Shown piece by piece: positions 41,850-52,500 of a stretch of DNA of 64,000 nucleotides. The position numbers and the translations under genes were made by a program. How positions within the stretch are numbered: the stretch's first letter is position 1; each line of letters begins with the position of its first letter. The notes beneath the pieces are model-generated. The model saw only the letters and a program-made list of their open reading frames with translations, was not told the DNA's origin and did not search any database. The DNA comes from Cristatella mucedo (lineage: Eukaryota > Bryozoa > Phylactolaemata > Cristatellidae): positions 4,967,001 to 5,031,000 of the forward strand of contig WPIO01000025.1 in the NCBI GenBank assembly GCA_009760855.2, given 5' to 3'.

Positions 41850-43309
41850 TCCGATCAAGCCGAACGGCAGGCAGAGAAGACCAGCGTCCGCTCAGCCCAA
41901 GCAGCAGGAGGGAAGTGGCCTTGTCTGCCACAACAAGACAGATGTAGGTTTAGCATTACTGACCTTGGGAGGGATAGGCTTCACAGCTGGCAAGCGATTG
42001 GCTAGCCAGCGGTTACTACAATCTAAATATATGGGTAGGGCTAAACTCTTTCAGTGCACATCGCGTATGTCGGTTGTCGGAGATATTATGTCTTTTTTAG
42101 CAGGCGATCATAATTGTAAAGAGTATACCATTGCAATTCCATTTAGAAAGGCCAAAGAGGCCTGCTGGGCGCGTAGCTTCAGGCTCTGCAATTCTCGACA
42201 GAATATTCTTTTTAGCCAGATCCGAGTACGTCTGCAGTGTGGCGTACCGGACGAGTGTTTTCAGGCTCTCTAGAAATGAGGCGCAACAGTTCTGCGGCAA
42301 GGGATAAAAAGTCGTAGCGGGCGGAGCAGCTTTGGTTCTTGGCTTTCGGTTTTCTTTCCTATTTTCTTGGGACGGCTAAATGAACCTGCAGGTCAGCGAA
42401 CCTGCCGCCTCAGCTTCGGTTGCCCCCCCCCCCAGTGAGGGCTACTAATTTCTTTTTAGATAGCATCTGGGAATCGTGGCTATGGGAGCCATCCATCGTC
42501 CACGTTGCCGCGGAGCTGGTAAAGTCCGAACGCCATATCGACGGGCAGGCAACCGCTGGTGCTTTGTTGCCACCACCAGCGGAGGCAAATGAGGAGTTCG
42601 CAGGGCAACCGACCTACACGGGTTTCAGGCATGCGCCGCCGCCCCCCCCCCGAACCAGGCTGTCGGATTATGCGACGTATTGAGTTATTTCTATGGGGGA
42701 ATGATGTCGTATGCGCCGCCTGCTTTGTGATTGGCGCTAATGAATCGCCTGCGGCTCATGTTCCGGCGATTGGCAGAACTCCCCGCATCCTGCCAATAAT
42801 TGCCAGTTTATACCCCGGGCTCTGGATTATTACCGGACTCCGGGATATTCCCCAGCCTAGGGATATTTCCGCAACTCCAGGTTATTCCCGGAGGATGCAT
42901 TCCTAGGTGGCTTACATCAATGAATGTATAAATACGCTGCGCGAGTAATCAAGGCGGAGTCTCTTTTATCGCTTACGTCAACGCTTGCGCTTCCGTGAGA
43001 CTCCCCTAGCGCCGCCGTCGGAGCCACAAGTGTCAATAACTTACGGTGGTTGCCAAAATCTGTCCTTACCTTAAAATGGGTCAACAGGAGAATGCGGAAG
43101 CCTTTGAGCTTACTAGTCTAGTTCATCCTCTTCTGCAAAGCCCGTACTTAGGCTTTAACTGGAGCGGCACCAGCTGTGAATGTACTGAGCTCGAAGACCG
43201 CTCTGAGCGTGGCTACAGGAGCTGTACTTTTGAGTGGTAATTCTGAACTAGCTACATGCATCTACACCAGCATCCGAGAAACCGTAAGCTTCGTGCATTG
43301 TTATTCGTC

Positions 43310-43366
43310 TATAACAATACTACAAATAAAACATTTGTAAAGCGCTCTCGGAGAACTAAATATCTC

Positions 43367-43368
<2 letters not shown>
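43310..43368 (-). mobile_element. LINE tail fragment
   Basis: Minus-oriented ACATTTGTAAAGCGCTCTCG followed directly by a long CT microsatellite. Confidence 0.5.
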
Positions 43369-43424
<56 letters not shown>

Positions 43425-43632
43425 CCTCTCTCGTTCTCTCTCTCTCTCTCACCCTCTCACTCTCTCTCACTCTCTCTCTCCCTCTCACTATCTCTCACTC
43501 TCACTCCCTCTCTCACTCTCTCTCTCTCACTCTTTCTCTCTCCCTCTCTCTCACTCACTCTCTCTCTCCCTCACTCTCTCTCACTCTCTCTTGTTCTCTC
43601 TCCCCCTCTTTCTCTCTCTCTCTCTCTCTCTC
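43369..43632 (+). repeat. (CT)n compound microsatellite
   Basis: About 260 bp of CT with CTCA, CCCT and CTTT variants, lying between two LINE tail pieces of opposite orientation. Confidence 0.97.
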
Positions 43633-43635
43633 CCT

Positions 43636-43854
43636 TATGTGAGCTGACACTGTACATGCTGCCACTAACCATACTTGCATGCTGACACTGTGCATGTCAC
43701 CCTAACCATGTTATTCATGTTTATCAAGCATGATATTACTCACCATTCAATCGCATTTCCCTTTGCAGCAAATGTAAAGCGCCAAGAAAGATATCGAGTT
43801 ATCTGAGGGCGCTTTATCAAGTGCATTATTATTATTATTATTATTATTAGGCTA
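43636..43854 (+). mobile_element. LINE 3' UTR and tail
   Basis: Plus-oriented 3' UTR (TGCTGCCACTAACCATACTT, AACCATGTTATTCATGTTTA) ending GGGCGCTTTATCAAGTGCATT and an (ATT)n run. Confidence 0.8.
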
Positions 43855-43869
43855 CTGACGGCTTTCTAT

Positions 43870-44420
43870 CGCTCAAGGCAAGTCCCGGCCGACTGCGATC
43901 TTTCGGACGCCGGGTAAGACGCGGTCGCTTGCACGGAGGCTTGCGTGGCGTCGGGCTTCGGGAGACGCGAAGCTACTCATCTTCGCCGACATAGCCTCGC
44001 AAAAATTTCAAATTGCTCCGTCGCTGTTCTTCGCAGCAGCGCCGTTGAGTGTCTCCAGCGACCGCGACCAAACGTGACCAACCGCTCCGCGACCGGCCCG
44101 AGTGCGATCGCCTCAACTGACTCGTGAACATCGAGTCCATGAGCAGCGGTGGCGGCGGCCGCGGCCGGCGCGAGGGGCCCCGCCGCGCGGGTTAGTGATT
44201 CGCTCGGCACCGCCGTAGCGGCGCGGCGCCCGCGCCACCGCCCAACTGCTGTGCAGAGCGGCGCTCGGACGGGCTCGGGCACGTCTCTGAAGTGCGCCAA
44301 TGCGGCGTGCGTTAGCGCGTCTCGGTCGACGAAATTAGCAGTCAAAAGGCTCTCGGCCAAGAAATGAGTGGAACCGTCGCTCGCTCGCTGCTGCTGCTGC
44401 ACCGAAGAGTGCTGCCGTGA
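43870..44420. promoter_or_regulatory. CpG-rich block, possible promoter
   Basis: A GC-rich stretch dense in CpG (densest at about 44140-44250, with runs such as GGCGGCGGCCGCGGCC) stands out from its surroundings. A 148-codon minus-strand ORF here (43977-44423) is Ala/Arg-rich with no domain and is probably a by-product of composition. It could be the promoter of the MFS gene, whose first coding exon seems to follow a 5' UTR intron, but this is inference. Confidence 0.35.
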
Positions 44421-47249
44421 CACCGGAGCTTAAAGCTGGCAGATTCTTTAAAAGAGAACGACGGACAGGATTTCGAAAGAATGATTGAAACGGAACTGCC
44501 ACAATTTCTAAATTCCCGGAGAGCGGCAAGGCGGTGGAAAGGCTTTCGCAAAACGCCCCTACGTTAGTCGTGTTTGCCGGTTTTAGTGGCAGTGACGATA
44601 GCGACTTGTTAACCAAAGAAATTGTTCAAAGACAACAGCGAGAGACTATTTTACCGATGCCAGACAACTTATTCGTTCAGTATTAGCAGCGCCATCTTCG
44701 GTAAGCAATAGGTGCACGGCTTTGGTGCGGCCGCTGCAACTCCAAGTCAATACGGTCGACACCTGCGATCTCAGTTCGCTAGTAATAAACTGTCGATTTA
44801 AAAATAATTTCAATTTCCGTCTACTCCAAGGGTAATTTATTTCAGTCATGCTTCGCAGCTGACGAGCAAATCGGCCGGCAGTGCATGCCGCTGGGCCTCG
44901 ACGTGCCAGCATTTGTGACGCTCAAGAGACAGTCGTAGTTGGGGGCTGCTCGAAGGTACGACGCGCTATCTTTCATGTATTTCATTCTGGAGTACATGCG
45001 TACCTCCGACAGCGCATGGCTTCTCCCCAAGAGGGTAGCCAGGACTCTCGCGTGGCGAGGCTCAACCTCGAGAACATCGAGAGGCGTGGCACAATATCAA
45101 CACCGGAAATCCGCGAGGACTTGCTTGTTTTCTTCTCTAAAAGCTCGCTATTTTAACTCTTCTATCGCAAGTCTAACTGTTTATTGTAACCGCTAGCCTA
45201 GCTCTTTAGAAGTTTCTGGGAGAGCTGGAAGCTTATTCTAAAGACGCTCCACCCGAAAGCCTCTTTGTTCACTCTCTGAGAGCTCAAAGCCGCCCAATAA
45301 AGGCGCCCAGCTCTCGGTAAGCCGCTGCTGTGCAGCTGGTAATACTACCTCTTGAGGAAGTCTGGAAAAAGATTGCACCCTTTAAAAGTCGATCGCCCCT
45401 TCCAGAAACCACCACTCCAAAGTCATCCCCTTTGTCGGCAGCCTTTCTAGTCGCGTCACTCTTTCTTGAGTACAAACTTGAATCGCGCGCCTTTATAATT
45501 GCACTTCGCGTCCGGCAGCCACGCCCGGAAGTCGACTTTTAGCAGTTAGTATCCGCTGATCGTCGCTCTTGTAGCAGCCGCAAAGGATGGTTTTAAAATC
45601 TGGGTCTTTCACACGCAACTTCTCGATCGGAGGGTCCCTATTTCTATGCTCCCGTTTTAGCTGCTTTATAAGTCCCGATGAATCCTGGAGAATCCACGCG
45701 AAAGCGTGCGCAGCGATATTTAAGCAGAGCAAGCGAGAATTAAGCGAGGCTACAGGGGATTAAAAAAGGAAGCTTAGAGTCCACTCTTTTGTGATGGCTG
45801 CTAAGGCGACTTCGGAGATTGGCCCGCGTCGTTGATGCGGAGGCCTCTCGGGAGGGCAGCGCTACGAGACCCCCAACGGAGAATCTCGCAGCGTTGGATT
45901 CGCTGAGTGTGCGTGATCGCCGCTGCTCTAACTGTGGGAAGTAAGGGAGAACAGTCGTATTAAACGCATCAAGGCCAGGCTTTCTGGATGCATCAAGGCG
46001 AGGCCCTTTTGTTTATCACCTATTTCAGCCATTTTCGGTGTTGGTCGATTCTGCTTACCTCGACGCTTTGCCGCGTAACGATGCCTGTTCGCGCGTAAAG
46101 CAGGAGCAGGCCCAAACGATATACTGAAATATTCTCGTTTTCGTAATAGCGGCATCGAATGAATCATATCTCCTCGTTTCTTAATTTTCATGCAAATTTC
46201 GTCCAAATTTAAGTTAGTTTCCTTACTTTGCACGAGACAGTAACGAAGACGAAAAAATATGCTTGCTTAAAAAGAAAGCACCGCGTCAGCGATCACCTAA
46301 CTGACAATTCAACTAATTGCGCTTACTCTTTCTTTCTTTCCAACAAACTCAGATAATTATATCTGTCAATACAATATAGCCACTAATAATGAAATTTGAT
46401 CTCTACTTATCATATTTTTGTTTGCTGATTCAAAATTCAACAACACTCCGACTCTACTTGTTACGAAAATTATGCACTTTTGCCAAAACCAATTATAATT
46501 CCGAAGTATGCACTTTTCTTGCAATTATAAATCCAACCTAGAGTACTCTGATTGCAGAAATATTTCACAAATACATTGCTCGGAAACTCAGTTTAATTTT
46601 TTGGTTTTTTTTCTAATGTGTTTCTAAAAATCAGCACGTTCTTGTGAAATATCGTGACAATCTTCAACTCAGCTTTGAATGCGCGTATGATTGCCCGTTG
46701 ATCTAGCCGGTGAGCCGGCTCTCACAAAGGGCAATCTTTTTCATAATGTAGCAAAGTATTTATGGGAGGAAAAATAAAACAATTCAAATTTTGGTACGTT
46801 CTCACTATTGGAAAACTAAGTGCGAAAACTGAGGCGCTTTTCAGCTGTTTTCCCGCTCTTTTTCAGTTCTGACACCTTTTTTGCAGAGAGAGCTGACTAC
46901 CTTGCTTACGGAAGCGACCGGGAGCGTATTTGGGACTTCGCAGCTAATGTCGACGCAAGACAGGCAACTGAATATTACGAGGACGGCGAGACGCATGAGA
47001 ATGAAGACGACAGCTTGCTACCGCAGGGAAGCTTCGCTGTACGGTTTCCGTGAGAAACTTGGTCAGCCGGTGCGCGAACCGATGGCGGCCACCCGTCTCG
47101 TGGAAAACGGGCCAATTCATGCTCAACGGCTGAATTCCCTCGATTAAATTGTAAACCTGTAGTGCCTTTGATAATGCCGAGGTCTAGACATATATACGTT
47201 TTGAGAGCCCAGCGAAATTATCACGATAAGAGTAAATGCTTAGCAAAAA
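44421..47249. other. intergenic, nothing recognised apart from a hairpin
   Basis: No gene or repeat family recognised. ORFs are short and featureless. An imperfect palindrome lies at 46689-46736. The 46.2-46.8 kb part is AT-rich. Confidence 0.45.
46689..46736. repeat. 48-bp nested inverted repeat
   Basis: GATTGCCC and GGGCAATC form the outer 8-bp stem; inside lies AGCCGG-TGA-GCCGGCT, a second pairing block. It may be a MITE remnant or a structured RNA element; the loop sequences between the stems do not pair. Confidence 0.4.
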
Positions 47250-47992
47250 GAAGCACCGTAGCTTTAGCCTCCGCCCAGCTTCGTAGAGAATTCCAATCGA
47301 ATAAGCTTCCCAGTGCGCACGCGCGCCTAGATTGCTGCAGTTCCCTTGATGCAGGACTCCTGGCCAGTGTCCTTAATCTTATGCATCCGGTGTAAAACTC
47401 GGCAGCTCGGCGGATATGCCGTCAACGGTGTAAATGCCATATCATCCCTCTTCTGCCTGAGCTTCGCTGGCTCATTATCAAGTATAGAATAATATCAAAA
47501 TCCTCTGTTTGGTTTACAGGTCGCTTCAATGGGTTGCACCAACCTATCCAGCCTCCTCACTTCTCCACTCGCGCCTGCATCCGCTCATCGGCAGCTCCGT
47601 ACCGCAAGACGCATCAGTTCCGCTCAGCTTTTTATTCGTCCCAGTGATCTTGTCTTTTCGGGTTCCAGTCTGCTTTGCTTGCTTACCTGTGCATGATTCA
47701 GTGCACATTACCAACTCGTGGTCCTTCTAACAGGTAGCCATAGGTGTCTCCGTGTTTGCTTAAAACATGCTGGCCCAAGTAGGGTGGCTCCGTGCTTGCT
47801 TTTGCATGCTGGCCCAAGTAGGGTGGCTCCGTGCTTGCTTTTGTATGCTTAATACCGTCAAGATACACGTCGCCGTGATACACGTCACTAACCCTTGGGT
47901 ACTGATCCTATTGCAGTTAGTAGTAAAGCACATACCTAGAGATTTAATTTTCTTAGAGTGCTATAAAATACGTACTATTATTATCAAATTTC
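47250..47992 (+). mobile_element. decayed LINE fragment
   Basis: Resembles the diverged copy at 1150-1960: CTCGGCAGCTCGGC, then CTTCGCTGGCTCATTATCAA (HWLP region) and a 3' end TTAGAGTGCTATAAAATACG with an ATT tail. Contains a 39-bp tandem duplication. Confidence 0.55.
47767..47844 (+). repeat. 39-bp tandem duplication
   Basis: Two adjacent, almost identical 39-bp units starting ATGCTGGCCCAAGTAGGGTG at 47767 and 47806. Confidence 0.85.
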
Positions 47993-48111
47993 TTTGAAAA
48001 ATATTAATTAGATGCTCACAGTTTATGTTTATGCAGAGTACACGTGGCAGATGAATTGGTGTGTGTATTGTGTGTGTATTTTTGGTCCAGGGGTCAAGAC
48101 GCGCGCCGGCT

Positions 48112-48166
48112 CCTTGATAGAGATTAATTTACCTTAGGGCGCCATGCACATGAATTATGCTTTGTT
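48112..48166 (+). mobile_element. LINE/SINE tail fragment
   Basis: GATAGAGATTAATTTACCTT and AGGGCGCCATGCACATGAATT only. Confidence 0.45.
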
Positions 48167-49321
48167 TTATTTATTCTTAGCGAAATATCGTGTCGTCCTC
48201 TAGAGCTGAACCAATGACCATTGAAACCAGAGGTTACAGTCTTAAAACTCGCCCACTTAGACAGAATAACATCCGTTTCTATCATACGATCATACCTCTC
48301 CAAGCAACAGCCCCATGGTGATATGGGCGGTTAGACTACGAACATTTGAAGTAGATACACATTCTATCATATCTGCGCAGAGACCAAAATGGTAAGTGCT
48401 AGTCCTTTAACCATAAATTTGAAATTTGTATCCCTAAGATTATTCGCTCAGGCCGATCGTTTACTACTCTGGCAGTGAGTAAGCGCCGTGTGTGCCCGCG
48501 CCGAGCGCGGTAAGAGACTGGTGGCGACAGCAGTAGGTAGCCGTTACGCCTAGTTGCATGGTGAAAAGTCCTAACTACGCCATAATTCAAACTGAGAGAG
48601 CCCCTTGCATCCGAATCAATGCGACCGTTAAGTTGTCTGGCTTACGCGCTGACGCATTATCCATAGCTCGCGTCATAGTTTCTAAACATGTGGTGATTAT
48701 CACATTTTTGGCTCGAGAGCATCCACTTTTTATAATTAATTACGTAATTCTGCGGAACAAGTATTGCTTATTGAACCTTGTTTAATCTAATGTTCAGATT
48801 GCACCTCAAGCATTTCTTCGGTATGACTTGCGTTCTTATATGTGCCTTACGGTAATTTAATAATGTAACGTCCTGTAAATACATGCACTCATCGTGCAAT
48901 TATTCATACAGTAAGATCTTCAATATTTTAATCCCCAATTAAGCGGTAAACATATAAGACTGAGATTTTTAGATGACGTGGCATAATAAAACTTAACTGC
49001 TTTAAAAGAAAAATTGTCATATCGTTATTATCATTTATTTTCATAAAGAGATATATTTAGCCTTGGGGAGCCTTAGATGTACAAATAAATTAATTTACTA
49101 AAGGAAACCTCTAAATCTTACACTTGCCGCTAGATAGTTGGTTGTTGATAACTAGTCAATTTGAGCCGATCAATGACCGTTGTCACAAAAGTCTCTATTT
49201 AAACTATTCCACAAGAAATCTTGCTACATACCAGGTTACAATGCAAAAGCCTGCATGCATTTTTCTAGTGACGCGTCTAGCCACAATGAGCCACATTTTG
49301 TGTTCTTACATGTTTTAGGAA

Positions 49322-49556
49322 ATGCCTGACAACATATCCCACGCCGCGACTGTGCCGAACGACGCGAGTATGCAGTCTCAGGTTGACAAGCCTAGCCTCG
49401 AAGCACATGTACCTATTCTGAGTACTTCAGCGTCACAGGGTACACGCTTTATCGACGGAGAGCCTTCGGAGCAGGGATTAAGGAAAGCAGAAACGCTGCT
49501 GTGCAGCTTACCGTGGTTTGGGCTCAGTTTACTCTACATAGTACTCTCGGTTCAAA
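49322..49556 (+). CDS. MFS transporter exon 1 (start codon, TM1)
   Basis: 235 nt; the ATG follows the acceptor-like ATGTTTTAG by three bases, and that TAG is also an in-frame upstream stop. Ends CAAA|GTACGC in phase 1. Encodes a Ser/Glu-rich N-terminus and TM1 (LPWFGLSLLYIVLSVQ). Confidence 0.82.
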
Positions 49557-52500
49557 GTACGCCTTTTACCTGCGACTGCTTGCTACATTGCGGCTCAACA
49601 ACGCAACCTTAAAAATGCAAAAGAGCTTGTGCGAGATGAGAAACGACGGAGTCTATGTTAGAAGAATGGTCTCCATTGATTAGAGTATTGTCCCATCACA
49701 AAACCCCCTCATAAGCGATTCAATTATAACGACGAATGACGCTACTAGTTGACTAACTGCGCCATGTTTAGATGAACGAATGGTAGCCTGCTACTGCGTG
49801 CGGCAAAGAGATATCGCGCTGCAAAACAGAACTGTAACAATCCTCGCCAATATTACGCATTGACACGTCGAACGAGTAAACCGCTAATTTAGGAAATTCA
49901 CATGCCAAACAAGAGCATAGCCAGGAGCAGGTATTCGGGGGCTACACCTTGACCGTGAGCAGTGTTGCGCAAAGTCGGGGAAGTTTCTTCAAACTATTTT
50001 CAGCGAGCTCTTTGGCCCCACTAAAAAATTGTTATATAAAATCAGTGCTGTCAATTGTTCCTTTTAACTGCTGGCGTAACTCTTACATTTTTGAATGCCT
50101 CCAGCCTCAAACAGATGGCGCGAACCCGGAAGCCACTTTGACACAATAACAAAGAATTTGCATTGCCACTTGGAGCCTGAGGCATAAGGATCGTCCCTTG
50201 ATGGGGGCCTCTTTAAAGCTGTCTATAAAAAAATATAAATTTAGCAACTGGAAACCGACTCGGAAAGAGCGCGCCGGCATTTTTAGCATTTCTAGTCCCC
50301 CCCACTAAGGGCTAGAAAAAGGGTTGAGTAGCTTCAGCTCTAGTTAAACCGGTTTCCTCTCATTCTGGGTAAACGCATTAGGTCAGAGACTCCGGCAAGT
50401 CTCCGCTAAGCTCACACTTTGTATTCAACAGTTTCGTGTACTGAATTCTTAGGTTGGGTAGCCCCTCACTGGAATCACGTTGGCCACCCGCGCGGGGCTG
50501 CAGGCTTTCATGGAAGGCCGCTAGCGGCTCAATAAATAAACCTGGCTGCTCTCCCAGGAGACGGCATGTGAAACTTTACGTCAAAGGTGTCCCTCACGTT
50601 TCCTCGCTAAAGGCACATGGGGCCTTGAAAAGGCTGGTTCCTCCTGGTGCATCCCTACCACTTCAGTCAGCCCCATGCGTCTTTCCTACGCCCTTGCTGT
50701 CCATGGTTTCATTTATCTTGCTCGGTCTTGTCATGCCAGCGCTTGCGAAAAGTCTTTAGCGGTTCTGAATGTCACCACCTCCAGCACTAACGAAGGATCG
50801 AATCATTTCGTTGCACATGGCAGCAGCGCGCTGAGTTAACTATTATGTATTTATTATTAGAAGCGGGCTTGCACGGGATATTCGCTAATCGATGTCTACT
50901 GTCAATGTTAGTGAGCTCGCCGAGCAGTACTTTCATCATCTTTTACATTATTTAAAGAATAATCAGCTCATGCTCGTGTTTGTCATAACATATCCGGTAG
51001 AGCAGCGGTTCTCAACCTGTGGGTCGCGACCCCTTTGGGGGTCAAACGACCCTGTCACAGAGGTTGCCTAAGACTATCGGAAAACACGCATTTCCACATT
51101 TTGCACACAATAATTTTATGGTTGGGGGTCACCACAACATGAGAAACTGTATTAAAGGGTCGCGGCATTAAGAAGGTTGAGATCCACTGCTGCAGAGACT
51201 TCTCTTTTAATGCGATCCTATAGATTTCGGCAATTACAAACTATCAATTACCGCACTGCTTTAATGAGTAGCCGTCTTATTTCAGCCGAGCAAAATTCAA
51301 ATTTAAAATATTGCTTGCACTTGTTAAAATGACATTAATGGTATCTTGATTTGTGCCTTTAGTAGTGCCTGTGCAGGTTGAAGCAATGGTTGGTGAGAAG
51401 CTTAAAGGGACAATTCTTGGAGCCATGGTAGCCGGAAGCGCAGGTGGGTTCCCAGAGTCAGAGGTCATTAGTCATGGCACGCGACTCAACCACTCAACAG
51501 ATTGCTGCAGCAGTGATCATGAGGCTCTTTGTTGAACAGCTTTGACTTTCGTCACAAGCCCGTTAGTCGGTCTGCAGAGTGACCGCCTGCGGTGGAAATT
51601 CGGCAAAAGAAGACCCGTGATGCTGGTCTTCACGTTGACTTTATGGTAATGTATTTCAAACAATGTAAATTCTATGTTGGCGCGTAACCGCTCGCAAAGC
51701 ATCGTTGCCTCCAAGGGCCGCGTAGGCGGCCATTTCGGGCTGAAGCGTAGAAATAGAGGCACGAGATTGACTAGCAGCTTGTTTCTACTTCCATTTAAAG
51801 TATTATTTGCTTGGCTTTTAGATAGGACGTCGTTTTTCCGCTTGATTTTTGGATTAAGCTTTTCCATCCTTTTTCATGCTAGCGACGTTTTCCAATATTG
51901 GCCAGCTTGCCCTTCTGCGGCTGCCATGTACAGTAAGGCCAGGTCCTTGACCCGTTATGCAATCGAGTAGGAAAGTAGAGCGATTGATCAACTCTGCAGT
52001 TAGTCATTGGTTTTGATTTTAATTGAATGCCTTTCCTCTGCATAGAGTGAATCTGATGCCAATATCGAGACACGTTTTTTATCTTTTGTTAAGAGGTTGC
52101 ATATTTCTCGAAAATGCTTACCCGACGCGCTATATTCTTAGCTCGCGATTTTAGGGAAAATCAAAAATAGTAGTTTTTTACTTTAGAAAATCCGCAGACG
52201 AAAGTTAACGAAGATTACCAGAATTCCGTGGTTAGTTGCCATGTGGTAAAATAGGGCATGCTTTTTCAAATTTGCTGAATTGTCTCGACGCTTCGCAGAG
52301 GTCAGGGAAATATCGAATAGCGAGCATCCATAGCAGATTAGGCGGCGGATCAGCATTCCGGTGTCCTCAAGGGGTTGAGCACTCACTGCCTCTTATCTTA
52401 GCGACGCAGTCCAGAGCCGTTGTGCGCGTTCGTTCATATCCGCGTCGCAGCACTTGGTACGAGTGGTACCAGTGCTTCCGGTGAGCCGAACAATGCGAGG

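Noticed and set aside
41603-41947. Long ORFs of alternating Arg/Glu or Leu/Ser through GA/CT repeats (also at 12854, 18985, 43256)
   Set aside because: A dinucleotide repeat is open in several frames on both strands, so such ORFs carry no coding evidence.
42680-43060. Promoter-like stretch with GTATAAATACGC and GC-rich flanks, possibly another LTR
   Set aside because: No pair of inverted TG...CA ends or target duplication could be found, so neither LTR nor promoter can be claimed.
43977-44423. 148-codon minus-strand ORF in the CpG block
   Set aside because: Ala/Arg/Gly bias follows base composition; no domain, no splice context, overlapping ORFs in other frames.
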